64,000 nt of DNA from Anolis sagrei (lineage: Eukaryota > Chordata > Lepidosauria > Squamata > Anolidae): assembly GCF_037176765.1 (NCBI RefSeq), contig NC_090022.1, positions 82,468,209 to 82,532,208 of the forward strand, in the 5' to 3' direction. The notes under the pieces were generated by a model, which was given only the letters and a program-made list of their open reading frames with translations, made no database searches and was not told the origin of the DNA. Made by a program: the position numbers and the translations under genes. Position 1 is the stretch's first letter; every line of letters begins with the position of its first letter. Shown here piece by piece: positions 10,172 through 22,895 of the stretch.

Positions 10172-10215
10172 ATTAAATTTGTTTATATTAAAACTTGGTC
10201 TGTTTCTTCTCACCC
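10172..10215 (+). terminator. polyadenylation signals of the lysine-rich gene
   Basis: Two ATTAAA hexamers (10172-10177 and 10187-10192) precede a GT/T-rich stretch (TTGGTCTGTTTCTTC), giving a 3' untranslated region of about 150 bases. A further AATAAA at 10667-10672 is a possible distal site. Confidence 0.5.
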
Positions 10216-10679
10216 CTGCCAAATCCTCGACTGTCAGCTTTCAATTATCTTTATGTTCAGAACATCTTTCACTTCTTGTGTCATCCATCAGATTCTCCTT
10301 GCTTTCATCTACACTCATTTTGCTCCTCATAATATCAAAGAGTGGATGAGAAGCCAATTCATAGGAAAAGGTTTGCTGTGGTCTGCTAAGAAATGGCTAC
10401 TTGTTTGTGAAATTTTCTGCCATAATGAAAGTGTCAGTCCTTAAGGTACTGCAAGGCTCTGTTGGCTTTCCTGTGACAGACTAAGCTACCTACCTCTCTG
10501 AATGCAGTCTGGATTCTGAGATACCCCATCCTTTCACAACAGATTGGACTAAAACAGAGATGGCATAATCATTATGAAGCGCTTTAACTGACTTCAAGGA
10601 TTTTCGCATACTTGGAACCAGTAAGTGCCTTAGATGGTGCCAACTTTTAGGCTGCCAATTCAATATAATAAATTCTTAG

Positions 10680-12760
10680 AATATCTTTTTTAATTTCCTC
10701 TATACGTACATCTTTTTTTAAAAAAAGAATTCAATGCAGCTTTGTAGTGAAATCTTTCCAGTGGGATGAGGTGGGATTGTGAAGAAACCTGGAAGTCATT
10801 TGTCTGCATGAGTCTATACAATATTAAGTCTATGGGTCTTTTAGGAAAGCAGCAGAAGTAGGAAGCCATATTTAATAAAAATACTGGTAAACAGCCCTCT
10901 GGCTGAGGACAAAATGGTGAGGTCGTGGAAGAGCCAATTGGGGCTGGTGCCCTTCTTCCTTCTTTTCCCTCTTGGAGGTAAAACAGTTGTGCAAGAAAAA
11001 AGGGCAATTGCAAGGTGCACTCACCAATGTAAGGCACAACCCATTTTGAAGCCCCTTAAATAGGAAAAAGTGTGCCTTACCATTAACGAAATATGGCATT
11101 TTTCATATAATGTGTGTGCGTGCACTCATTTACGTGACCTCCCTGGGCTTTTACATATATCATAATATATTACCAATATTACTTTGAAAACCCACTGATC
11201 ATTTCCATACCTTAACATGGTTCAGTCCTTCAGCTACCTTGTTTCCAGACACCTTGTGTGCTGCATTTTCCCTGTTTCTGCTCTTAATCTGTGGGGCATT
11301 GGGGGCTGCAATACGTAAGTTAACTTTTAAAAATTCCTATTGGATCCTCCCAAGTAGAATTTCCTACTGAGATAATATGTAGGTAAATACCACTGATTAT
11401 GTCTACTTTAGTTATGATGACTAACCATAAGATTTAGAGTAGCACTCTATCTTTTGTCTAGTGACAGCTACTTCGAGAAGTTCAGTGTTGCAAAACACAC
11501 AATAAGATTCTTTAAATGGTGGTGAATGTTCTTTCTCTCTTGTTGTGTGTGTGATGTGATGGACAATGGAAAAGTGTGCACTCAGCAGGCCAATTCTCTC
11601 ACATCAGAAGCAACTTGCAGTTTCTCAGGTCGCTCCTGACATGGAAAAAAAAAAAACAGGCCTAAGATGTTGCTGGTGATGAGGCTGTTAATAATTGAGG
11701 AGTGGGAGCTGGGAATTACAGCCATGTAATCATTTGTTTGCGTGGATGTCTGATTTTGCAGTAAACTCAAAAGCATCAGATTCTGTCTCAACTTGGAAGC
11801 TATGGAGAGTTAGATATTGAAAGTCCTTAGATCAGAACCCACCAATAAATAGCTGGTGTTATAGGCTGTTTCAGAGGAAGGAACTGGCAAAAATATCTTT
11901 GGGCACTGTATTACTTACCTACAAAAAACCTGGAAAATTCCTGAATTTACCATAAGTCAACATATATCTTGAAGGCACATTCATACACAATAATGACGGC
12001 TTGCTGCAGACAACAAAATGTCCACTCTTGTTGCTGTTCCCAAGCAGCTTCTGATCCAAGGGACACTTCTTTTTGTAACTTTATACAGCCACAGGCTCTG
12101 AGAACCCTTCACCTCTGAGTCACTAGACAGGTGGCTGCTCCAGGAAGCCTATTGGTAACTCTCTCTGGCTGCTTACTGCTGGTAGTGCAAGCTCTTCTAA
12201 TTTCACCAATGCTGTTGCTTGACAAGTTTAGGTCGGCAATGTAATTGTATGGAAGGTTCTGCCTGTTCTTATGTTCTGCAAATGTATCTGAACTCGTTTG
12301 AGAGCCATCAAGTCTGATTTTGACATCAGTGAAGTGGTGAATCAGCTCTGGATTTTAGTCTATACCAGGTCTGTACAATTTGCAAATAATAAAGTGCTAA
12401 TATTTTTTTAAAAATCTGTGGGTCACTCTCCTTCTCTGCCTGCCTGACCAGGAAGGCAGGAAGGGAAAGGGGTGTATGTTATGTAGGAGCAGCTATTTTA
12501 CATTAAGGAGCTATTCTAGTGAAAGGGTTCAGCACCTTGGATAGCTCCCTTAAAACTGAGACCACAATCCAGAACAGGTTCACTGCCACATTCACATCAG
12601 AGCTACTGGCCTCTACGTAGTACTAAAGGAAGGAAAATAACGCTTATACACTAAACCTAACTCAAAGTTACCAGGTGAAAAAGAGATCCAGACTCCTGTG
12701 CCTTTAATTATTAGAGTTTAATAATTGTACAACAGGGGAGACTATCAGTGAGTAGAGATT
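10680..12760. other. intergenic, little recognisable
   Basis: No convincing exon. It holds a 3' SINE tail (11575-11655) and a BovB-like SINE tail (11918-11990, CCATAAGTCAACATATATCT and TTGAAGGCAC). The remainder is unassigned AT-rich sequence. Confidence 0.5.
11575..11655 (+). mobile_element. 3' fragment of tRNA-derived SINE
   Basis: GGCCAATTCTCTCACATCAG through TCTCAGGTCGCTCCTGACAT and a poly-A run matches the 3' ends of the complete copies at 32279 and 58734. Confidence 0.7.
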
Positions 12761-12763
12761 TAG

Positions 12764-12840
12764 TATTTATTTATTTATTTAATTTCTTGCATTTCTATCC
12801 CGTCCTTCTCAACCCCCGAAGGGGGGCTCAGTACCTGCTG
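12764..12840 (-). mobile_element. L2-like LINE 3' end
   Basis: A (TTTA)n run followed by CTATCCCGTCCTTCTCAACC is the minus-strand 3' tail of a LINE family repeated throughout the window. Confidence 0.6.
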
Positions 12841-13124
12841 AACCTTTTTCTTCTATTATTAGGTGCATTCGCATTCACTCTGACCTACGGAGACTCTTCC
12901 ACATGATTTTCTTGGCAGAATTTGGCAAGAGGCAATTCATCATTGGCTTTGTCTAAAGCTGAGAGGATGTAACTTGCCCAAGGTCACCCATTGGGGCTAA
13001 ATGGCTGAAGTGGAATCTGGGCCCTGGTCTCCCAGAGCCATAGTCATATATTATGTGGCAACCATAACATATGAACAGACATAAAAGACTAAGGAAGTAC
13101 TAGGCATTGGAACTGAACTATGCT

Positions 13125-13345
13125 TCTGTGTGCATGTGCCTGCAAGTTGCCTGTTGACTTATGGTGACCCAAAGAATTTCACGGGGTGGGGTTAGGCAAG
13201 GAATATTAGAGGTGGTTCTTATCAGTTCCTTCTCCTGAAATGAAGTCTATAGTACATACTAATCAAGGCTCACTCTACTTAGCTTCCCAAGATCAGACAG
13301 GATCTGGTGCCATTAGGGTATTTATTTGTGGCTTCAGGCATGCTG
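13125..13345 (-). mobile_element. 5S-rRNA-headed SINE (5S-Sauria type)
   Basis: On the minus strand the head reads CTGTCTGATCTTGGGAAGCT, then AAGTAGAGTGAGCC, clearly derived from 5S rRNA (CTGATCTCGGAAGCTAAGCA). The body and tail read CACCATAAGTCAACAGGCAA, a BovB-like 3' end. So this is a 5S-promoter SINE and not a 5S gene. Confidence 0.75.
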
Positions 13346-14190
13346 ATTTTTGAGAAATTTTGAATAATCTTCACTGTGATCTTTCACAGAGTTTTCCCTC
13401 TTGTGTCTTCCTATGGAGTACAATAACTAGCCAGTGTACTGTAAACATTATCATGAATGTTCTAAGATGTGTGAACGTGGAAATTTCTCCTGGCCATGCC
13501 TAGCAAAATATTGTAATAATTAAATTAAAGCAGTTTTGGTGAGATTAACTCTGGAAACTGTCCTCCTTTTGCAAATAAAGCCTAAGGAACTGAACTTGCA
13601 TATAAAACTGAGGCAGTAGTACCATCTACTGGTAGCACAAATGTGACACAAGTTATCTAAGTGTTCTTACCTCATTGCTGTGCTTTTATAAATTTCCACA
13701 CATGTTTACACAGTGCATGAAGCAGCAGGCTAAGCGTCTGATACTGATTAAGTAATGTGTGCTTTCTCTTTCTGTTGTAATTGCATTCTTATCTAAGAAA
13801 AAATACTTAGCTAGAAGTTTCTCATTCCTCTCTGTCAAGGGTGCATATTATGCTTTTCTTTGCTTCTTAGCACGGCAAAGAATTGCAATCTGTGGGTGGC
13901 AGCAAATGCATGGCACCTTTGCTTACCTCTCAGAGAAGTTAGTTGTTGTCATGCATTCCTATGTGGGAATATAACATACTGCACTTGTGGTGGTGTGGAA
14001 AGTTGCCCACCAATCCTGACAGAGACTTCATAGTGAAAAAATGTGCTTTTTCCTGTTACGTTTCCTATATTTCTGTCTCTGAACCCAAGTGTGTTTGGTG
14101 GTCAAGGGAAGGAGGCAAATATGGAGTCCTAGTCAGAAGCTTTACTGTTCCTCCCTCCTCAGTGTATACAGTGTATGAATGAGGGAGCTT
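13346..14190. other. no recognisable feature
   Basis: AT-rich intergenic sequence. Reading frames up to about 80 codons are present but lack splice context, biased composition or family resemblance. Confidence 0.5.
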
Positions 14191-14194
14191 AATT

Positions 14195-14345
14195 ATAGAA
14201 TCATACAATTATAGAGCTAAAAGACACTATAAGGGCTATCCAGTCCAACACCTTGCCATAAAAATTCTGTAGTCCTTGCCTTAAAAAACCCTAGGAAATT
14301 CATGGAGTCACCATAAGTCAAGAAACTTGAAGGAACACAAATACA
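14195..14345 (-). mobile_element. CR1 3' fragment joined to a BovB-like SINE tail
   Basis: ATCATACAATTATAGAGCTA and ATCCAGTCCAACACCTTGCC are CR1 3' sequence on the minus strand. From about 14285, CCTAGGAAATTCATGGAGTC and ACCATAAGTCAAG belong to a Sauria-type tail on the plus strand. Confidence 0.6.
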
Positions 14346-14854
14346 AGGTGCCTCAAGCCCTGGGCTAGGCAACAGAAGGGATAGGGAGAAAGAAAATAAA
14401 GAAGTTATGTGATATATTTCGTTCATTCAGATTGTGGATTTCAATTAGGAGTGCCTGCTTTCACTTTTCTGTTGATGCATGGAGTTTATTCTTTCCTTTA
14501 GTAATTCCAGAGGAGTATAATAAGAGCAATAAATACTCAACCCACACAAGATTGTTGGGTGAATGGCTAAGGGCATACCAGGCTATTTAGAAATGTAATG
14601 TGAGCATTGTTTTTTTCCCTAGCTGTCAGCAGTCTACTTCATCTCACTCAAGCCACATAGTTTGTCTTGGTTTAGCCGCTGTCTGCATCAGCCTTGTGGT
14701 TGGATGAAGGGCCAGTGTTGGATGGGGTACACTGTATTGTGGGTAAATTGATAGAATCAGTACAGCTTTTTTGGAACAGCCAATATGTGGATATGTATGT
14801 TTGCATGTGGTCAGGTACAGATTCCTACCAAACTTGTAGCTAGCTATGATGGAA

Positions 14855-15186
14855 GGAGGAGTTGCAGTGGCACAGCAGGTTAAACCACTAAGCTGCAGAA
14901 TGTGCTGATCAGAAGGTCAGCGGTTTGAAGCCGTGGGACGGGGTGAGGTCCCACTGTTAGCCCCAGCTTCTGCCAACCTAGCTTTTGAAAACATGCAAAT
15001 GTGAGTAAATCAATAGCTCCCGCTCTAGCGGGAAGGTAACAACCCTCTATGCAGTCATACTGGCCACGTGACCTTGGAGGCATCTATGGACAATGCTGGC
15101 TCTTCGGCTTACAAATGGAGATGAGTACCATCTCCCAGAGTTGGACTCAACTAGACTTAATGTCAAGGGAAAATCTTTACTTTTAC
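14855..15186 (+). mobile_element. tRNA-derived SINE (ACA type), full length
   Basis: Head GGAGTTGCAGTGGCACAGCA, B box GCGGTTTGAAGCC and tail CTTTACTTTTAC. Flanked by a perfect 11-base duplication, CTATGATGGAA (14844-14854, 15187-15197). Confidence 0.8.
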
Positions 15187-15939
15187 CTATGATGGAACGA
15201 TGAGGTAATGGCTCCCTAAATAAGGTATCTGCCCCAGCTAAAAAAATATTTCCCTTCATTTTCCAAATTGCCAATACTGACAATTATTCACACCCCAGAC
15301 TATCTCTTATTTGCCATGCTTCAGTTCCCTTTGTAACTCCACCTGCCCTTTAATCTGTATGCCTGATTTGCATTTTAGATGCTCACATGAAAGTTACTAC
15401 AATACTATAGATTTGGGAACTGAAGGGAAATTTCATTGGGGAGCAAAATTCTGATTTGCATGGCAAAAGTTCTCAATTTGCTCTATCCAGTACCTGTATC
15501 CCTGGCATATAGTACAAAAGACATTGTGACACCATTTTGTTTTAACCTCCCTCAATTTTTTTTCTGGTAAGACGTAGAAGAAAACTATTTAGAAAGACAA
15601 ACTCACTGAGCCCATTACCTTCAAATTCTGTGATGAGGAAGATGCTTACAAGACAGAAGCTTTGTCATTATTTTAAAAGTAAGTGTATGAAGAGTGCATG
15701 CTGTCATCTGCATATTTCATTCACTGCATGGCTTCTCTGGCAAAAGCAGCAACAGGGAACAGACATCCTATTAGTCAAGCAACATTCTAATAAATGTCTA
15801 CTGACATTTGCTCTATTAAATGTATAATACGGCGTGCTCACGTGAGGACTAGAAATGGGTAACCATTTGGGCATTCAAACATGTCAGTGTCCCTTCTGCC
15901 CCCCTTTATAATAATGTTTAACTTGTTTTTAAATCAATG

Positions 15940-16099
15940 ATTTATTTATGGTTTTAAATTGTTGTTATAGTTGTTATATTTGTTTGTATGTTACAGTTTT
16001 GAATTGTTGCTGGTTTCTAAGTCCCCCTGAGCCCCGCTCAGGGGTTGAGAAGGATGGGGTAGAAATGCTGGAAATAATAAATAAATAAATAAATAAATA
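15940..16099 (+). mobile_element. L2-like LINE 3' end
   Basis: CCCCTGAGCCCCGCTCAGGG and GTAGAAATGCTGGAAATAAT run into an (AAAT)n tail. This is the plus-strand form of the tail seen at 12764. Confidence 0.65.
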
Positions 16100-16159
16100 C
16101 TCCTCAACACTTCAGATTGAGCAGAGAGATCTGAAAGAGAAATGCTACTCCTCTGAATA

Positions 16160-16232
16160 TCAACAGAACTCCATAAGTCGGAAACATCTTGAAGTCACAA
16201 ACAATGACAACAACAACAGCAACAACAATCTC
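16160..16232 (+). mobile_element. BovB-like SINE tail
   Basis: CTCCATAAGTCGGAAACATC, then TTGAAGTCACAAACAATGAC and an (AAC)n run. Only the 3' end of a Sauria-type SINE remains. Confidence 0.6.
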
Positions 16233-16239
16233 CTGAATA

Positions 16240-17640
16240 TCTGAAAACCCTAATAAAGTCAGGTCTCTGTGCCAGAGGGGGATATACATCTCTTCCAACC
16301 ACTGGGAAAAGGTAGCATACAAAGAAGTTTGAGTTTACAGTTAGACTATTCACAATAAAAGAACTCCAAAATATGTCTTGGCTTTTTGTTCCCAGTGGTT
16401 TCCCAGCCTGCGGTTTCACAGTACAGTATCAGTGGATAGATCCACAAGTGCTAACACATGATCATACATATTAATTTAACCGCACCCTCACCCCACTTTC
16501 CCAGCAAAGTAAATAGGGTATAGCCTTTGTAGAAACAGATCAGGGTTATAAACCACATGATAAGGATGTTATATAAGACACTAAATGGTGGAGGAAGGGA
16601 GGGGGAAGCATCACACCAGAACCTGCTTTATTATCTTGTTTACATGCAATCACACACAGGTTTATATAACAGTGTTACCAGACACAGGTTTCTTTTCGGA
16701 GTTATAGTATTGGCTTTGAATAAAAGATCCCACAGAAATATTAGCTCAGCCTGGATTCATTTGAAGAGATACATAAGTGTTGGTTCTGTCAACAGTATGT
16801 AAAGAGGATAAAAGACAGGAATGCTCTATTATCAGATTTTGTCTCCGAGATTAAAGAGATATAATCGAACCATGTGGTCAACCCTGTGTAATAACTTACC
16901 TGGGAGTAAATCCTATTGGATTCAATGGAACATACTTCAGAGTAGATCACAAATGGGATCAGTGCTGTTATAATAAGCCTAATAAGCTGCTGTTCAGATT
17001 CATAGAAAGCATTTTAACAGGGTACGGTTGTGTAAGTTTCTTGTTGTTTCATAAGGTGACCTCAGCCTGATTAATGCAAGGAAGAGTTCCAGCAGATCAA
17101 GTGTCTCATCCCTAGCAACCAAGCATCAAAGTAACAATAAATGAGAGAGAAAGGGAAGAAAGCATGCGTTTGCTTATGGTAACAGAGTGGGCAGGCCATG
17201 TAATCAAGCCCTTTCCTCCTTTGGATTGTCTTCCCTTATTTTGGTAAAGGCAAATAATAGCACCACTTTTGGACAGCTTCTATTAATAAAATTCCCAATA
17301 AGGTTAGTCAGCCTATACTCTCTTTATTGCACAGGACTAGTAAAGGTTGTACAGTTTGCTCTTCATATTTGCAGGTTGGACTTTTGTGAATTTGATTATT
17401 TTATTAAAATGTTCCAGTGAAAGTCCTAAAGATTCATAGAGAATATGGGCACAAGTTGGCCATAGGGCCATGCTGGAGGACCTAGAGATTCTTAAGTTGT
17501 TCTTTCAGGTTAAAAAATAGCAGTGATTTTATTTGTGTGGTCATCTTTCACAGGGATCTTGCACCCCTACCCCCAGGAAATGTGTGATGCTGATTGTGAA
17601 GTCTTTAAGGAAACTATTTCTGCCTTCCCACGGATGAGGG
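16240..17640. other. intergenic, one old MITE remnant
   Basis: 16893-16950 (TGGGAGTAAATCCTATTGGA...ACTTCAGAGTAGA) belongs to an old palindromic repeat widespread in reptiles. Others lie near 48345 and 49850. Nothing else recognisable. Confidence 0.5.
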
Positions 17641-17655
17641 TTTTCAAACTTAAGG

Positions 17656-17782
17656 CCTCCCTGTATGCCTCCTGGAACATACCAATTACAGACACATGAG
17701 GAGGCTGGGGGAGAGGAGGAGTGATCCCCCCCCCCTGCTTTCTCGTGCATCATTGGTATGTTTCAGGAGGTGTGCAGGGAGG
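17656..17782. repeat. 31-base inverted repeat (fold-back)
   Basis: The left arm 17656-17686 (CCTCCCTGTATGCCTCCTGG...) is complementary to 17752-17782 with about four mismatches, separated by a 65-base G/C-run-rich loop. MITE-like, family unknown. Confidence 0.6.
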
Positions 17783-17815
17783 CTGGATGGTGGCCCAGTG
17801 TTTTAAACAGTTTTT

Positions 17816-17945
17816 AGGGCTTGTGTGGGTGTGGGTGTGTGTTGGGAAGGGGGTGGGTGCCATCTCAGATCTTTGGTCTCCGGGAACCCAAAATATGTGA
17901 GATGGGTGTGGGACTGCAAGTTGGGTGTGGGTGTAGCCCCAGGAC
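17816..17945 (+). repeat. GGGTGT-rich low-complexity stretch
   Basis: Repeated GTGTGGGTGTGG motifs make this strand G-rich, ending before GTAGCCCCAGG. No gene seen. Confidence 0.6.
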
Positions 17946-18182
17946 TACCTAGTAGTCTGTCCCCACAGGACCCATAGCCCATTAGAACCGAGCCTTTTAG
18001 GAAGGCCCAGGTGTAATGGGATGTTTAATTAATTCAGGATAAAGAAGGGTTTTCCTGCTTTGTCTCAAATTAATTTGTTTTTACCAGAGCCGTCATTTGG
18101 ATGCCTCCAGTAAAAGCATGAGAGCTCACACATTTTGTGCTCTGTCTGGATGAGCTCTAAGTTCCAAGTGTAAAACTAGTAG

Positions 18183-18531
18183 TTTGAACTTCATTAACTC
18201 TACAAAATGGGAGAGTAGATATGTGAAAGGATGTCTTAAGGAAGATGAAGCAGGCTTGTCTTCTCCCGCCTTGGAAACTAGGACTTGGAGCAATGGATTC
18301 AAATTACAGGTAAAGAGATTCCATCTGAACATTACAAAAAAAAAAAATCTGTCTGTAAGAGCTGTTCAGCAGTGGAACTCTCTGCCTCTGAGCATGGTGG
18401 AAGCTTCTTCCTTTGAAGTTTTTAAACAGAGGCTGGATGGCCATCTGTCAGTGGTACTCTGATGGTGCTTTTGCTGCATGGCAAAAGGTTGGACTAGATG
18501 GCCCATGAGGTCTCTTTCAACTTTATGATTC
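18183..18531 (+). mobile_element. CR1 LINE 3' end with ORF2 tail
   Basis: The reading frame ends SVRAVQQWNSLPLSMVEASS followed by FEVFKQRLDGHLS, the standard CR1 ORF2 C-terminus. The 3' tail GGTTGGACTAGATGGCCCAT...TATGATTC follows. It is 5' truncated. Confidence 0.85.
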
Positions 18532-21294
18532 TTGCCTATCCCAGACGGCTCTGACAAAAAAAAAACTGTTGCAGTTTCTCCTACCCTTGTTTCCTGACTA
18601 ACTGTTTTTGCCATGTTGACCACACTGTTGTTGTTTGGTCACACATGACCAGGCTTTCATCTGTGAAATGTTGGAGGATAAAAGAGAAAGCTAAATGTCT
18701 CTTAACCATTTTAATCATTTTACCAGCTTCTCTTGGTGGTCCCCCCGCCCCAAAAATGTAAACAATTGAACAGGATTCAACATGTTAGAAGTGGTCACAC
18801 TATGGATTTATACAAAGGTAGTATGCAAGTGCCAGCTTTATTTTTCTGTCCTTTGCCAATTATGCTCCAAGTGGAATTTGTCAACCGAACACTGGTGTGA
18901 CATTTTCATGGAGCCATCAAACACATGGACATATTGTGTTTCAAGGGACTGAAAAGGCATTGGGTAGAGATATACATTCTGAAAGCAAACAAAGCTGTGA
19001 AGAGAGGTGACAGTACTGAGGGATTGTGAGAATGATGAATAAGTTTCCAAAAGAAATGCAGGCAAGAGAAAGATGTCAAGGCAAGAGAAGATGTTTTGAT
19101 CCACAGCTTCACTGCCAGCCTGATCAGGCTGACCTGGGTTGTCACTTCCAACCCGGATTCTATGATTTATCACCTGCTGCTTATTCATCTGTACCTGATG
19201 TACATGGTGATTAGAGATTGTTTTAGTGACTCACTGCCAGAAGGCTTTCAGCAACTTCTTTGCCAAAGGTTAAAAAAAAAAAGATGAAAACTTCCAGATG
19301 CTAATAAAAATGTCAGAAGTATGTATAGCATTTGTTTCCTACCTTCTTTTTTGCAGGAAGGAATTTTATGCTTATGGTATTAATACACCACTGCCATGCT
19401 GAAAATGTCATCATTCCTACTCACAAAACAGTTCAAGGAACTAAAATAGGAGCAGAGAGAGAGAAAAAGCAGCAAACATGTTTTGTAACTGTCTTTTTTT
19501 TAAACATCTACTCATGACTCAGCTTTGCCTTTTGCTCACTGCTATATTGTTTATTCCCAGTGGTCAATAAGATTTATATAACTGTTGATTAATGTCAGTC
19601 AGGGAAAGGTTTATCTTGTTCTCTGCTCTTGGGCACTTTACATCCTTCATCAAATATCACTGTAAAAATAGCCAAACATTTGAATATGGGCATGTGCATA
19701 CATTTACTATCCCATTAAGAAATGAACACTTGTTATGTTGTATTGAATGGATTTCCACTGAGCTCCAAAAAGCAAAAAGAAACAAACAAAAATTCTTAGC
19801 ATGGCCTTGAAAATGTGCATCATTTAAGAACTTAATGACAATAAGAGCTGTCCTGCTCAAAGCAGGACAGAATCAAGCCCTAGATTAGACTGTTCATGAA
19901 ACTGCATAATGTTACAATTAACTAACTGGCAACCAATATAATCCACATAGAACAGTAAAAATGACTTTAAATGATCAAGAATCAGGATTTGGAGTCATTT
20001 TCGAAGTCTGAACCATTCCTGTCCCCTTATATTTGCTTATTATGTTGGAATGTAATGTGTCTGTATTGCATAAGGTCTTATTGTGACTCTTATTGTGCAG
20101 CCACATCTACAGTTCTATATTTTGTAACTAGGTGACTGGATGGTTTACCACCCTCTTGCTGTTTTCAACATTTTTAAATTTGGCAAGGTGCAAGGTGCAA
20201 TATAACTTTTCCCAGTCTGGAATGCAGCCATGGGAAAAATTGCTTGTGTTCTCTAATGGTTACAGGAACAGAAACTGTGTTGCAATATATGTACAGAATT
20301 GAGAAGTTCAGTGATACAAACTGTTTTTTACATTCAACATCCAGTTAGCCAACCTGAGCATCCCCACTCCCCCAAGAATTTTGATGCCCCAAGGCAAAAT
20401 ATAAAATGTGAAGGAAAAGGCTTGTCACTCCATGCCAAAATCTGGATTTTTTGGCATGTGGCTGGTCCTATTGTGCGGCATAGCATTGCTGTGGAGCTGG
20501 GAGAGCATTAATAGTAGGTAGAACAGGTTGATGGGAGGGGATTAGGGCCACATGTGACTTTAGGGAGGACATGGAGTGTTGGTTAATGTGTTTACAATCC
20601 ATAGTAAAAAAAACCCTGACATATATGAGACACTTTACGAAATAACTTGGGCTAGGCTTCTATCTTATTTGTAGCATTTGATTTCAAAATGCTTATTTGT
20701 GGCATTTGGTTTCAGAGCTTGGGAGCATTTTATCTATTTATTTGGACTAATCACTTCCAGTCTCCCCTAGTTGGTATGACTATCCTGATCATCCCCTACA
20801 AGTAATGTTTTAAAACACTGAAGAAATACTAAAGAAGCTGAGTGGGAAAATCATGAATGAAAAAAACAACACTTTTTTTTAAAAAAAATGAGGGAATACT
20901 TTTGTAGAAATGTCTAGGCCCTCCAGTGCAACTCTAGGATCAACATCCACCAGAAGTCAACCATGGAGTCATGCTGTAGGATCTAGAGATTCCTAGAGAG
21001 AACATATTAATCACATCCACAAATAATCAAATCTGCAAGGTAAAACCCACACATGTGGAGGGCTGACACAGAAATCATGCTGATTACTTTTGGGAAGAAC
21101 AGAAAAGGAGGTGTATCAGCTACTAAAAAAATGTTCTAGCTCATGTGAACATGTATTTTAGTTGGCAGACATTTGGCCAGTATATTCCTCCTACATCTCC
21201 CCAACATCCTTTGGGACATGGGGAAATTTAATCCCCTAAAATATAATTCTCATGGGGTCAGGAAGTACCCCAAAAGTCACTTTAATAAATAAAA

Positions 21295-21350
21295 CAATAA
21301 TAAAAATAACACATGAAGTCTTCAGGCATAAGAAAGTATAACATGGTTAA
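21295..21350 (+). repeat. 56-base direct repeat, copy A
   Basis: Starts CAATAATAAAAATAACACAT and ends AGAAAGTATAACATGGTTAA. It differs by one base from copy B at 22896-22951, 1.6 kb away. No known family recognised. Confidence 0.8.
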
Positions 21351-22895
21351 TAGGTTACGACTACTCCACCTGAGAAACACTTAAGGTGATACACAGATCA
21401 TATCATAGCAGAATTTAAGATCATAAAACCATAGGAGCAAAATTCTTAGTCTCATCATCATAATTTATAACGATAAATAATTAACAATAATTATTAATCA
21501 GAGTATAATTACCATTAGAAAACAACCTTAGAATGCCATTAAAAATTTGTTAGAGGAAAAGCATCTTTACCATTAATCTGAAGCACAGAAAAGATAGTGG
21601 TAATGTAATCTTCCTGTGGAGGCAGTCTCACAGCTATGTTACAACAACTAGAAATGCCATATTAGAAAAAATTATACTTTGCACACACACACAAAAGTGA
21701 AATCAACCAACAGGACCGTTCCAAGACTTAGGATCCTAAAGTCAATGAGTTTTCTGTTGAGCATTTACTGAACCTTCCTGAATGTGTATAATAGCTCCTT
21801 TATGGTATTTCATATTTTCAAATGCCTCAAAAACTCTGGTCTACATAAAAATGTGATGTGTAAATGTCTGTTGCCATGTCAACCAGCTCTTCCAATTGTA
21901 CTCTTTGAAATTGCATCTGACAATCCCTTTCGGAGTGAAATAAACAAAAGTGTGGAACTTTTAGATGTCAAAAGAAAAGCTTGTCCATGCAGTAAACATC
22001 TGTCTGAAAACACATTGCTGAATTGGAAGAGTAAACCTTACATTCCACAGGGATAGGGAAGATTTCAGTTTTAAAATGATGACTTTACAAAACAGAAGCA
22101 AAGGCTGAATCAACATTATTATTATTATATGAGGAAGTACTTCCCGGGGTTGACTCTGCATGGCTATTGATAACATGTAACTGGTTGCCAGCACACAGAA
22201 GATGGCTGGCTGGCTGTGTGGATGAAATGCAATTTGGGGGGTGGGTGGGTCTCGTCCTTGGATATTGTGGCTAGTTGCCAACTCCCAATATCTTCCTGTT
22301 CAATTTCAACATCATCAAGAATATGGTTATGAAAGCCAGCCAGGCCTTGGCACCCAGCCCGATTATATCCTTACATAACCAAACAAAAAAAAATTAATGA
22401 CTGGTTGATGTTCCTTTATGGTCAGCAAGTGCCTTTTTATGGGAACTGATGACTCAAATATGGTTTCTTCTTTGCTTAGATTCTCTGGAATGCTCTAACC
22501 AGTGGAAGCAGGAAAGGCCAAAGCATATGAAATCAGGGAAGTGAACTATCTTTAATGCTCTCCCTTACTCCATGCATGGGACAGTTACTTTCTGGACTGC
22601 AACTTTCAGAATCCCTAATCAGAGAATGAGACCCTGAAAAACACACTTCATCTGGACATCCCTAATTTTGTGAAATGTAATGATAAAAGTCACTTTCTCC
22701 TGCTTTTCCCTCAGAAAAGGAACTGCTTGTGGAGAGTGACAGGAGCAAAGTGAGAGTAAACAAAAGCTCCTCAGAGGGCAGGTGGGGAGGACTTCCTTAT
22801 TCTCCCATTGGATTTGCTGCTGGAGAGAGGAGTGGAAGCTATTTCCATCTATGGTCTCCTGGCTAATTTCAAATAATCCCTAAAGTTAAAAGCAA

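Noticed and set aside
13260-13330. Possible 5S rRNA gene
   Set aside because: Only the internal part of 5S is present, diverged, and followed by SINE body and tail.
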